Of a DNA stretch of 64,000 nucleotides, positions 1 through 8,317 are shown piece by piece. The position numbers and the translations under genes were made by a program. Source of the DNA: Pseudomonadota bacterium (GTDB taxonomy: Bacteria > Pseudomonadota > Gammaproteobacteria > Pseudomonadales > Oceanobacteraceae); NCBI GenBank assembly GCA_030145845.1, contig JAIXHJ010000003.1, positions 1 through 64,000 of the forward strand. Direction: 5' to 3'. The notes under the pieces were generated by a model. The model made no database searches. It was not told where the DNA came from and saw only the letters and a program-made list of their open reading frames with translations. The first letter of the stretch is position 1. The number at the start of each line of letters is the position of its first letter.

Positions 1-127
1 CCTATCTGACTGGCTATTACAGTCAGATCCGACCGCACACGAATAACGGTGGGAAAAGTCCAAATGCAGCAGAGAAACTGTATTGGGATTCCTACTAAAC
101 CGTGGCCAAAATTACTTGACCACTACA
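1..127 (+). mobile_element. Right end of an IS3-family insertion sequence (rest lies outside the window)
   Basis: The first 127 bases are the 3' end of an insertion sequence. They hold the last codons of a transposase (stop at 96-98) followed by a 28-base terminal sequence (100-127) that ends in ACTACA. Seen from the other strand this begins TGTAGTGGTCA, so the element has the TG...CA ends usual for the IS3 family. The porin reading frame on the minus strand is intact up to base 128 and is then replaced by element sequence, which places the insertion boundary at about 127/128. The left end and the target duplication cannot be seen. Confidence 0.85.
3..98 (+). CDS. IS3-family transposase OrfB, C-terminal fragment
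   Basis: An open frame enters from the left edge and ends at the TAA at 96-98. The 31 visible residues read YLTGYYSQIRPHTNNGG and then KSPNAAEKLYWDSY. This is the characteristic C-terminus of the integrase-like OrfB of IS3-family elements, which carries the YY...RPH..NGG..P..AE..YW pattern after the third catalytic acidic residue. The DDE catalytic core lies outside the window. No conclusion about activity of the element is possible from this fragment. Confidence 0.85.
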   Translation, partial: YLTGYYSQIRPHTNNGGKSPNAAEKLYWDSY

Positions 128-903
128 CTGCCATTATCGTAAGTTAAGGATGCCTGATAGAACTTCGACTTATCTTCATCCGGTACGAAATCTTCACCAA
201 CCCCATTCAGGGTTGCAAGGCCAGCCAGCTGATCCAGCGGGCGGCTACCGGCAGGGTCGATGTCCATGCTGATCGCTGCCTGATGGTAGCTGACACGGGC
301 ACCGAAATTGCCATAGTTCATGCTTACGACCAGACCGGCCACGCGGCGCATTTCGATATTGTAGGTGTCACCGTACAGGTCGATGTCGTCGGCAAAACGG
401 CCGGTATAAAGCTGTACAGAACCGTCAACCGAACCCGCAGAAAAACGCTGGGTAATATCAACACCGCTGATGGAAGACAGCATGTCCATACGGTAAACCA
501 GTGACGGCGGCCGTACCCAGTTATAGGCATAGCCGACTTCAAGGAAGTCAGAATAATAGAACATGGGGGTACGCAGCCGGCCGACACGGATGTCGGTATC
601 TGCGGACGGGGAATAAGTAATGTAAGCCCAGGATGCTTCCGTTTCGTAATCCTGTGAGCCACGGGAAATCAGCTGCAGGGTCGCCGACGTGCTGTCGTTC
701 ACCTGCTGGGTCATTTGCAGGCCGACCAGAGTGCCGTTGTCAAAAGACACTTCGTCGTCGTAGCCGTCGAGGGATATTTCATCGGTAGAAAGAACGCCGG
801 CTGTAATATTCATAAAGCCGTTGATCTGCAGGTCGCTGGAAAATGCTGCGGGACTGCAACTGAAAAGAACGGCTGCAGCCAGAGCGGATTTGCGGAAAAC
901 CAT
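112..903 (-). pseudogene. Outer-membrane porin, truncated by an IS element
   Basis: The product begins with a typical signal peptide (MVFRKSALAAAVLFSCSPAAFSSD) and continues as alternating beta-strand sequence rich in Tyr, Asp and Gly (for example GFMNITAGVL, VRVGRLRTP-like strands), as expected of a general trimeric porin of the outer membrane. The ATG at 903 is preceded by GGAGG at good spacing. The frame runs 263 codons, but the last few (VVVK and the stop) are read from the terminal repeat of the insertion sequence at 100-127. Porins of this type are usually around 350-400 residues, so the last third of the barrel is missing. A C-terminal aromatic residue needed for barrel assembly is also absent. 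A functional porin is unlikely unless the remainder is supplied elsewhere. Confidence 0.8.
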
Positions 904-1043
904 GAATCAGAACCTCCACTGTTGGTTTCACAATAACCTTAGCCGAGGCCGGCGGAAGTTCAAATTCACTGATAAAAAAATCAGGTTGATTGAATGCGGG
1001 AAATTATTTTTGCCGCTTTTTTGGCATTTTTACCCTGTATTTA

Positions 1044-2396
1044 TCAGGCATTTTCCGTCATGGCGGTAATATGTTTTATCTGTCGCTGAATCAGCTGGCT
1101 GGTTTTTTCCGGTAAATCCGCCAGCCAGTAACTGGACTGTTCACGCCCATGCAGGTCCGATACCAGCGGACCTTCTTCCCAACTGATTTCATTATCATTA
1201 CCAAGGTGCTCAACCAGTTGCTGGCTGACCAGTAAACGATGTTCTTCGCTGTTGGTGGCGAGGTTGTAAGCCCAGTGCACGGTATCACCGATCAGATTGC
1301 ATTCAGTACGGTCGTCGTGGGTAATCGGTGCCAGCAGGATATTGCCCCAGTGAGCGGCGATACGGAATCCGACCGGCAGGGTCTGCTGACCGGCATCCTG
1401 CAGATGAGCCACCAGACCGAGAAACAGCTGCGCGGCATACAGGCAATGCAACGCGGCGTTACCATGATCGGCGGTGGGGTTCGCCAGCCCGAACATCATG
1501 ACCACACCGTCACCGAGGTAACGGTCAATTTTACCGTTATAGAGTTTGGCTGCCTGTGACAGCAGGCGGTGATACTGATTCAGCACCTGGCTCAGCTCGT
1601 CGGCAGACAGGCGCTGCTGCAGCACTTCCAGATCCTGAATTTCAATAAACAACAGGGCGCATTCGTGATAGCGCAGCAGCGGCTGAGTTTTGTTATCCAC
1701 CGCCGAAACAAAGCGTCCGAGCGCTTCCTGCATGGCCTTCTGATGCAGCTCACGCTGGGCAATGTTATTCAGCGCCTGATGAATCCCCTGCATTTCACTG
1801 ATGGCCGGGGCAGCCGGCAGAGTCAGCGGGCGCTCATCCTGCTGCCACTGACTGAGGCTCTGCTGTAGTTGGCGGATGTAGCGCAGCCCGCGTTCGGCCA
1901 GTTGATACGCGGCCAGTGCGGCAATCAGTGCCAGCAGGCCGCTGGCAATCAGCCCCAGTGACAGATAATGCCGTGCCGTCTGGCTGGCACTGTCCAGGCT
2001 GATGCTGGCACGCAGCACGCCGGCGGAAACATTGTCCTGAGTAACCGGCTGAGTGATTTCTGTACTGCCGCTGCGGTAGCTGCCGGTTTCAGCAATCACC
2101 TGCTGATCATGGTTCAGTACCTGAATCCCGGTCAGTTCCGGGCCCAGTTTCCACTCGGACAGGGTCAGGCTGAGTGTAATCCGGTCTTCTTTCAGCAGGC
2201 TGGGGGCGGTGGCCAGTGCCAGCCGCTGCAGCTGGCGCGCGGCATCCTGCTGCAAACGGCTCTGCAGCTGGCCGTGCAGGTGGGAATAGGTCAGGGTGCT
2301 GATCAGTATTCCCGACAGCAGGATCATCAGCCCGGCAATCAGCCCACAAATTTGACTTATATTCAGCTTTTGCCCAATCAGTCTGACTCTCTGCAT
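1044..2396 (-). CDS. Membrane protein with degenerate class III adenylate/guanylate cyclase domain
   Basis: About 450 residues. A first membrane helix (GLIAGLMILLSGILISTL) is followed by a periplasmic sensor region of roughly 110 residues, a second helix (LGLIASGLLALIAALAAY), a linker rich in Gln, and a C-terminal cyclase homology domain. In that domain the second metal-binding Asp is kept (YLGDGVVMMFG). The first metal Asp is replaced by Glu (LLFIEIQDLE), and the substrate-binding Asn and Arg of the usual VN.AARL motif are replaced (GDTVHWAYNLA). It is therefore probably inactive or altered as a cyclase. The start at 2396 is chosen because the longer frame runs into the divergent promoter region of the next gene. 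A TTG 12 bases upstream is possible. It reads divergently from the serB side. Confidence 0.7.
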   Translation of the reverse strand: MQRVRLIGQKLNISQICGLIAGLMILLSGILISTLTYSHLHGQLQSRLQQDAARQLQRLALATAPSLLKEDRITLSLTLSEWKLGPELTGIQVLNHDQQVIAETGSYRSGSTEITQPVTQDNVSAGVLRASISLDSASQTARHYLSLGLIASGLLALIAALAAYQLAERGLRYIRQLQQSLSQWQQDERPLTLPAAPAISEMQGIHQALNNIAQRELHQKAMQEALGRFVSAVDNKTQPLLRYHECALLFIEIQDLEVLQQRLSADELSQVLNQYHRLLSQAAKLYNGKIDRYLGDGVVMMFGLANPTADHGNAALHCLYAAQLFLGLVAHLQDAGQQTLPVGFRIAAHWGNILLAPITHDDRTECNLIGDTVHWAYNLATNSEEHRLLVSQQLVEHLGNDNEISWEEGPLVSDLHGREQSSYWLADLPEKTSQLIQRQIKHITAMTENA

Positions 2397-2548
2397 CTGC
2401 TTACTCAAACAATCGAAGATTTCCGTAATTAAGATGGTATTATATGCGCCGCCTGCGGTAACGCCAGGATATTCCCGGTGGCGCAGCTTTATCCGGTGTC
2501 GGACCCTCACACTCCGACCAGAACTGAATAATTTGATGGGGATTCACC

Positions 2549-2719
2549 ATGAGCGACGTGAAACAGTCTCTGCAGGACAAACTGCAACAACTGGAAAAAG
2601 GCCTGTTCCTGATGAGTGTGGACCGTGTCCGTGCACTGTCTGTCCATGAGACCGTAGATCTGATCGAAGAACTGCGTGCGGTTGTGGCTGCTGCAAAGGC
2701 AGACGCTGAAAAACTGTAA
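2549..2719 (+). CDS. Small conserved-looking protein of 56 residues upstream of serB
   Basis: A short frame starting MSDVKQSLQDKLQQLEKGLF and ending AAAKADAEKL, rich in Leu, Glu, Lys and Gln, with no signal peptide or membrane segment. It is predicted to be mostly helical, perhaps a short coiled coil. GGGG lies 7 bases before the ATG, a good ribosome binding site. It ends 32 bases before serB in the same direction, so the two are probably co-transcribed. I do not recognise the family. Codon use matches the neighbours and the frame is free of stops, which supports a real gene. Confidence 0.65.
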   Translation: MSDVKQSLQDKLQQLEKGLFLMSVDRVRALSVHETVDLIEELRAVVAAAKADAEKL

Positions 2720-2751
2720 CGTGCTGACGGTATTGCGAGCAGGATATATCC

Positions 2752-3963
2752 GTGACTGAATTGGTTCTAATCCGCGTGACTGGGGCCGATAAGCCCGGGT
2801 TAACCTCAAGCATCAGTGCCATTCTGGCACAGTACGATGTCACCATTCTTGATATTGGCCAGGCCGAAATTCACGACACTCTGTCGCTCGGTATTCTGGC
2901 CGCTATCCCTTCCCGGGCAGAGTCTGCCCCGGTTCTGAAAGATGTGCTGTTCAAAGCCCATGAACTGGGCCTGTCGGTGCGTTTTACACCGGTAACCCCG
3001 GACAGCTACGACAACTGGGTGCAGGGGCAGGGCAAGTCCCGTCACATTATTACCCTGCTGGCACGCACGATTGAGGCGGAAGCCATTGCCCGGGTGACCG
3101 CGATTGTTGCCGATCATGGGCTGAATATTGATCAGATTAACCGTCTGTCCGGGCGGGTCCCGCTGGAACAGACAGAGCAGGCCACCCGTGCCTGTGTGGA
3201 ATTTTCCGTGCGTGGTGAAGCCGATCAGACTGCCATGCGCGCGCAGTTCCTTGAAGTAGCCAGTGACCTGGGGGTGGATATCGCGTTCCAGGAAGATAAC
3301 GTCTACCGCCGCACCCGGCGGCTGGTGTGCTTCGATATGGATTCAACCCTGATTGAAGCCGAGGTCATCGACGAGCTGGCGGCTGCCGCCGGTGTCGGTG
3401 AGCAGGTGGCCGCCATTACCGAACGGGCGATGCAGGGCGAACTGGACTTTATTCAGAGCTTTGAGCAACGGGTGGCGCTGCTGAAAGGGCTGAGCGGCGA
3501 TGTGCTGCAGGGCATTGCTGAACGTCTGCCGGTGACGGAAGGCGCCGAGCGTCTGATCCGTAACCTGAAAGCACTGGGCTACAAGACAGCCATTCTGTCC
3601 GGTGGCTTCAATTATTTCGGCCACTATCTGCAGCAGAAGCTGGGCATTGATTATGTTTATGCCAATGAGCTGGAGATGGAAGAGGGTGTCGTCACCGGCC
3701 GGGTCACCGGACGGGTGGTCGACGGTCAGCGCAAAGCTGAGCTGCTGAAAGAACTGGCGCTGCAGGAAGGCATCAGTCTGGAGCAGACCATTGCCGTCGG
3801 TGATGGCGCCAACGACCTGCCGATGCTGAGCATTGCCGGTCTGGGCATTGCGTTCCGGGCCAAGCCGCTGGTGCGTAAAAATGCCAAGAACTCCATCACC
3901 ACGCTGGGGCTGGACGGTATTCTGTACCTGCTCGGTTACCGCGACCGGGATATTATGGAATAA
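2752..3963 (+). CDS. serB: Phosphoserine phosphatase SerB
   Basis: Catalyses the last step of serine synthesis, hydrolysis of O-phosphoserine, in the cytoplasm. The 403-residue protein has two N-terminal ACT-like regulatory segments (residues about 5-170) and a C-terminal HAD phosphatase domain. The nucleophile motif DxDST appears as CFDMDSTLIEAEVIDELA. Later HAD motifs are SGGFNYF (motif II Ser) and GDGANDLPML (motif IV). The start is GTG at 2752, with AGGA 8 bases upstream. The long form with N-terminal ACT segments is the one found in pseudomonads and relatives. serB next to fimX is the order of P. aeruginosa PA4960-PA4959. Confidence 0.95.
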   Translation: MTELVLIRVTGADKPGLTSSISAILAQYDVTILDIGQAEIHDTLSLGILAAIPSRAESAPVLKDVLFKAHELGLSVRFTPVTPDSYDNWVQGQGKSRHIITLLARTIEAEAIARVTAIVADHGLNIDQINRLSGRVPLEQTEQATRACVEFSVRGEADQTAMRAQFLEVASDLGVDIAFQEDNVYRRTRRLVCFDMDSTLIEAEVIDELAAAAGVGEQVAAITERAMQGELDFIQSFEQRVALLKGLSGDVLQGIAERLPVTEGAERLIRNLKALGYKTAILSGGFNYFGHYLQQKLGIDYVYANELEMEEGVVTGRVTGRVVDGQRKAELLKELALQEGISLEQTIAVGDGANDLPMLSIAGLGIAFRAKPLVRKNAKNSITTLGLDGILYLLGYRDRDIME

Positions 3964-3965
3964 AT

Positions 3966-3993
3966 AAAAAAGCCCGCTCTGTGCGGGCTTTTT
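3966..3993. terminator. Bidirectional rho-independent terminator between serB and fimX
   Basis: Stem AGCCCGC (3971-3977), loop TCTGT, stem GCGGGCT (3983-3989). It is flanked by an A-run on the left and a T-run on the right, so it can serve both convergent genes, serB and fimX. Confidence 0.85.
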
Positions 3994-3998
3994 ACACT

Positions 3999-6098
3999 TC
4001 AGATTTCGTTGTCTTCGGCGAAATCGAAGGTCATTGCCGACTGCGGCGGCTGGACATAATAACCCTGAATAAAATGCACACCCATCTGCCACAGTGAGGC
4101 CACGGAGGTGGCGCTTTCCACCAGAGGAACGATGGTCTGTTTCTCTTCTTCGTGCAGATCCGCCAGCAGTTCTTTCAGGTGCTTCTGGGTATCGGGGTTA
4201 CTGCCCAGCTCCTGGGTAAATGAGCCATCGACTTTGACGTAATCCACCGTCAGGTGTTTCAGCATCTGCAGTGGGTTGAGGGCGCAGCCGAAACGGCTGA
4301 CGGAGGATGGAATGGCCTTGTCCGTCAGCGCCTGGGTAAACATCTGTGCCTGCTTCAGCATGCGTCCGGCATCTTCTTCATTGAACTGGAAAATCACCGA
4401 TCCCTTTGGCAGTTTGGCGGCGTTGATGGCCACACCGATCCAGCCCGGCAGAGTGTCATCGCACAGGGAGGCCCCGGACAGGTTGATGAACATGCGGGTA
4501 TTGTGGCCCTTGGCCCGGTGCTCGCCCAGCAGTTTGGTGGTGTGCAGAATGACCCAGCGGTCGATTTTCTTTTTCAGCTCATCGCTGATTTCCGGGCTGT
4601 TGAGAAAATCACCGGCGGACAGCTCTTCACCATCGGGCAGCGGCAGGCGCAGCAGGGTTTCGTAATGCTCGGTTTCGTCACCACGCAGGCTGATCATCGG
4701 CTGGAACAGCAGACGCAGGGTGTTACTGCGGATGGAGTCAGCCAGACGGGTTTCCAGACTTTCCGCTGAGCGGCCCTGATCGTCGCTTTCTTTCGGCTGG
4801 AACAGATGCACACCATTACCGCGTTCCTTGCCTTCCAGTGTACGCACATCATCGGCGGCGTGATGGGACTGCTGCAGAATTTCATCGGGCCGTGAGCTGT
4901 TTTCGGTAATCAGGGCCAGGCCGATGGAGACGGTGACGGTGACGGTACGTTTGCCGAGATCAATCAGCATATGCTCAACGCGGCCGCGGATCTGTTCAGC
5001 AAAATCCAGCGCGCTTTCGGCATCAATGCCCATACGCAGACAGCAGAAAATATCTTCACCGATACGTGCCAGAACATCACCTTCCGTGCTCTGACTTTTC
5101 AGCATGTTGGCCACTTCACTGACCACCGTATCGGTATGGCTGATACCGATCTCGCTTTTCAGTTTGCCGAAATGATCGATATTCACATACAGGACCGCCC
5201 CCCGGGCTCCCTGCAGAACGGCTTTATCAACGGCTTCTTCCAGACGGCTGATAAAGGTGGGCTTGTTGTACAGGCCGGTCATCAGGTCGCGGCTGCTGAT
5301 TTCTTTCAGTTTGGCTTCCAGTTCGGCATTGTCGGTGTTGGCACTGATCACCACCTGGGTGCAGCGCTCTTCAGCGTAAGTCGCCTGAGAAAACGTCAGG
5401 CGCATGGGAAAAGGTTTGCCCTCACCGTTAATACCGGTGGTCCGCAGCTCCTGGGTGTTGCCTTCGTTGTGGTAATTACGCAGGAAGGCTTTGAACCCCT
5501 GCTGGGCGGAGGCATCAATCATATCCATGATCGGCATGCCTTCCAGTTCTTCCACGGATTCGTAACCGAACAGTTCCAGATAGGCATGGTTGGCAAATAC
5601 GTGCATACCATCATGAATATAGGCGATGGCATCCTTGGAACTTTCGAGTAGATTATGGCTGCGCTTTTCGGCATCACGGATACGGACTTCCAATGTGCGC
5701 AGATCGCGGCGGGTACGCAGGTGATTCAGTTCGCGCTGGATAACCAGTAACAACAGGTTGGTTTCATCGGCCGGCACCACGGTGCAGGCACCGCGCTTGA
5801 TGGCACTTTCCATCACCATCGGGTCGACGTCTTCGGCAATCAGGATAACCGGCAGGTCTTTGTTCAGTCGCCGGATCAGTTTCAGCAGATCTTCATAGCC
5901 GATATCACCGACTCTCGGGTGGGCGATCAGCAGATCCCAGGATTTTTCCTGCAGTTGTTCGTTCAGATCACTCAGTGACCGGATCTGGTGGGCGCGCGTG
6001 GCACTGCCGGAGTTTCTCATCAGACTGACCAGGCTTTCAGCTTCATTCTGGGTTTCTGTGAGTAACAGCAGATGCAGGGTATCCCGACTTGATGACAT
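3999..6098 (-). CDS. fimX: FimX-like c-di-GMP receptor with degenerate GGDEF and EAL domains
   Basis: The 699-residue protein matches the length and order of FimX: an N-terminal receiver-like domain (about 1-130), a PAS domain (about 150-260), a GGDEF domain (about 270-430) and an EAL domain (about 440-690). The GGDEF signature is replaced by GEDIF (ARIGEDIFCCLRM), and the EAL signature reads ETL (HYETLLRLPLPDG), so neither synthesis nor hydrolysis of c-di-GMP is expected. In P. aeruginosa, FimX binds c-di-GMP through its EAL domain and promotes type IV pilus assembly and twitching motility. GAGG precedes the ATG. It is convergent with serB, as in Pseudomonas. The identification rests on domain order, length and neighbourhood. 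Confidence 0.85.
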   Translation of the reverse strand: MSSSRDTLHLLLLTETQNEAESLVSLMRNSGSATRAHQIRSLSDLNEQLQEKSWDLLIAHPRVGDIGYEDLLKLIRRLNKDLPVILIAEDVDPMVMESAIKRGACTVVPADETNLLLLVIQRELNHLRTRRDLRTLEVRIRDAEKRSHNLLESSKDAIAYIHDGMHVFANHAYLELFGYESVEELEGMPIMDMIDASAQQGFKAFLRNYHNEGNTQELRTTGINGEGKPFPMRLTFSQATYAEERCTQVVISANTDNAELEAKLKEISSRDLMTGLYNKPTFISRLEEAVDKAVLQGARGAVLYVNIDHFGKLKSEIGISHTDTVVSEVANMLKSQSTEGDVLARIGEDIFCCLRMGIDAESALDFAEQIRGRVEHMLIDLGKRTVTVTVSIGLALITENSSRPDEILQQSHHAADDVRTLEGKERGNGVHLFQPKESDDQGRSAESLETRLADSIRSNTLRLLFQPMISLRGDETEHYETLLRLPLPDGEELSAGDFLNSPEISDELKKKIDRWVILHTTKLLGEHRAKGHNTRMFINLSGASLCDDTLPGWIGVAINAAKLPKGSVIFQFNEEDAGRMLKQAQMFTQALTDKAIPSSVSRFGCALNPLQMLKHLTVDYVKVDGSFTQELGSNPDTQKHLKELLADLHEEEKQTIVPLVESATSVASLWQMGVHFIQGYYVQPPQSAMTFDFAEDNEI

Positions 6099-6362
6099 GT
6101 AAACCTCAGGTCACTTCAGCCCGTATTTGTTGATGGGCTTATCATTTTGTTGAAACAATCTGCACAGAGTCTGGTGGAACAGATGGAACACTGTCTGAAA
6201 GGTAAATGCAGCTATGTACAGATAAATACAGCTTAACGCGGGTCCGGATTACAGAACAGCCACGGACCATGACACAGGCCGATTATAAGGGGCATTAATG
6301 GAAAAAAAATGACCGTGTATGACAAATGTGACAGCTTTGGGCTTTGCTGACGAAAAGCCCGC

Positions 6363-8183
6363 TCAGAGTTTGTTCCAGATAGAGTCGAAATCGTCTTCGG
6401 CAATACTGGCGGAAGGCTGCACATTATTGCTGGCAGAGGTGGTGGCTGCGCCGGCCGTTCTGAACTGGAACTGGCTGAAGCTGCTGGTTGAGGTCAGGCG
6501 TTTGGTCAGTTGATGACGCCCCTGCAGATCAGTGAACAGCAGTTCTGTTTTATTGCCGGTGCGGAATGGCATGCGTGGCAGCAGCAGGGTGGCCGGCTGG
6601 GCAATGGCCTTGATGGCCGGTAATAATAAGGCGCGCATAAAAGGACCGTTGCTGCCGGTCTTCTGCAGCAGCCGCGCGGCACCGACTTCCGCCCGCGGTG
6701 CCAGCAGTTCAATCCCCAGCTGAGTACCCTGGTCGCGCAGGTGACGGATCCAGCGGATGACACCGATGGACCAGTGTTTCACGCCTTTTTCCTGGATGCC
6801 CAGTAATTCCCCGGCCTGAATGCTGGACGGAATATCTCCCGCCCAGTGCACACAGTAACCACCCGGGCTGGTATTGATCAGGGTGACGTCATGGGTCGGG
6901 TATTTTGCCGTAAATTCGCCTTCGTCTTCATCCTTGCTTTTATGGCGGTTGATGAATTCGATGGCATCAATATTCATGCTGCTGTTTTCTGCCAGACGGG
7001 AACCGCCGGCGTCAAAGGCATTGGCCCAGACATCGTCGTCCGCAACAGGCCGGCCGACGTCAACGCTGCGGTCGGCCGTCTGGCCTTCCAGTGTTTTCGG
7101 GCGGATGGATGCAATCTGAGCTTCAAACTCTTTCATGTCGCCACTGTAATAGTGCGTGGCCGACAGGCCGATACACAGACGCAGCTGACCTTCACTGCTG
7201 GCGCGGCGGAAAGAGCGCTGCCAGTGAATGCCCCACGACTGGATGGCGTGGGACAGCAGGTTATCACTCAGCTTGCCCGGCACGGTAATCTGATGCGAGC
7301 CGTTCGGGTTGGCGGCCCACTGTTTCAGCGCCTGTACCAGGCCGGCGGTATTGAGACTGCGGAACAGTGGCTTCTGCGCGTCGCGCAGGTGCTGGCGGTA
7401 CTGTGCCGGACGGTCGCGGTGCAGGTTGATAATAAACAGCGCTTCTTCATCATCGGCCTGTGCCAGGGAGGCAAATTCTGCCCACAGTTCGCTGGCGTCA
7501 TAGAGCAGGGAAAGATCCTGCTGACGCAGATTGTTCGGTTTGGCGGTGCCCAGCAGGTGCGCACGGATGTACACGTCACGGATGGTGGACGTGGACATAA
7601 AGCGGGTCTGGCGGTCACTGACAGCAAAGGTCAGCAGCTTGTGCATTTCCGCCAGCAGATACAGCTGGTTGATTTCCAGCCAGGCGTGTTCCGGTGGCTG
7701 ACAGTACAGCTGGAAGGCACGCAGGATGGTCTGATTGATATCGGATATCGCACGGTGGATCGCCAGTGTCACGACCTTGGACGGGCGTTCGGCTGAGCCC
7801 AGACGACTGATACTGTGTGCCACCACCATTTTATAGCCGGTGGCGAGATGTCCCTGCAGAGCCTGACTGAGGTTGGCAATCTTGAGCTGTTTCTCGTTCA
7901 GGGTAATGGATGACTGCAGGAAATGTTTATTCAGCAGGGTGCAGATCGAATAGATATAAGGACGCACCACTTCCAGCGTTTTGAAACGCAGCAGCGGATC
8001 AGTATTCCACTGATTCAGTTCGCGGATGGCTTTATACAGCTGACGGGCAGCCTCGCCGGTATTTGCCATCGGCAAAGCCTTCGCCCATTGGGTCACACCT
8101 TCCACGTTACCAGGACAGAAAGATGGCTGGCTGAGTGGTGTTGTCGGTATGTTCAGCTTGATCGGCGTTACTGGGCTATCCAT
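6363..8183 (-). CDS. Large protein with C-terminal PilZ-like domain, upstream of fimX
   Basis: 606 residues, no signal peptide or clear membrane helix. The first 400 residues are helical and of unrecognised family. Residues about 415-520 resemble a PilZ domain: NTSPGGYCVHW fits the (D/N)xSxxG part of the c-di-GMP-binding signature, followed by GELLGIQE and a beta-rich stretch. The RxxxR half of the signature is not clear upstream; RHKSK is the nearest candidate. The tail is low-complexity and rich in Ser and Ala. The gene lies directly upstream of fimX on the same strand, 264 bases apart, a position held in P. aeruginosa by the uncharacterised PA4958. A role in c-di-GMP signalling with FimX is inference from position. 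AGGA precedes the ATG. Confidence 0.6.
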   Translation of the reverse strand: MDSPVTPIKLNIPTTPLSQPSFCPGNVEGVTQWAKALPMANTGEAARQLYKAIRELNQWNTDPLLRFKTLEVVRPYIYSICTLLNKHFLQSSITLNEKQLKIANLSQALQGHLATGYKMVVAHSISRLGSAERPSKVVTLAIHRAISDINQTILRAFQLYCQPPEHAWLEINQLYLLAEMHKLLTFAVSDRQTRFMSTSTIRDVYIRAHLLGTAKPNNLRQQDLSLLYDASELWAEFASLAQADDEEALFIINLHRDRPAQYRQHLRDAQKPLFRSLNTAGLVQALKQWAANPNGSHQITVPGKLSDNLLSHAIQSWGIHWQRSFRRASSEGQLRLCIGLSATHYYSGDMKEFEAQIASIRPKTLEGQTADRSVDVGRPVADDDVWANAFDAGGSRLAENSSMNIDAIEFINRHKSKDEDEGEFTAKYPTHDVTLINTSPGGYCVHWAGDIPSSIQAGELLGIQEKGVKHWSIGVIRWIRHLRDQGTQLGIELLAPRAEVGAARLLQKTGSNGPFMRALLLPAIKAIAQPATLLLPRMPFRTGNKTELLFTDLQGRHQLTKRLTSTSSFSQFQFRTAGAATTSASNNVQPSASIAEDDFDSIWNKL

Positions 8184-8317
8184 GCAATCCTGCTGTCAAA
8201 ATAGTTAATAAACGGCCTGATTAGGTGTAATTGTCATCAGGCTTTATGTTCAGTATAGCGGGTTTAATGTAAGTGTCTGTGTATGCAGCCGAAATCCACC
8301 GCTTTATAGGTGAGAAA

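Noticed and set aside
4971..5651. Plus-strand frame of 226 residues opposite fimX
   Set aside because: Antisense shadow of the PAS/GGDEF region of fimX, where the minus strand carries clear domains.
6846..7796. Plus-strand frame of 316 residues opposite the PilZ-like gene
   Set aside because: Antisense shadow; no domain, no ribosome binding site, and it lies wholly within a better supported gene.
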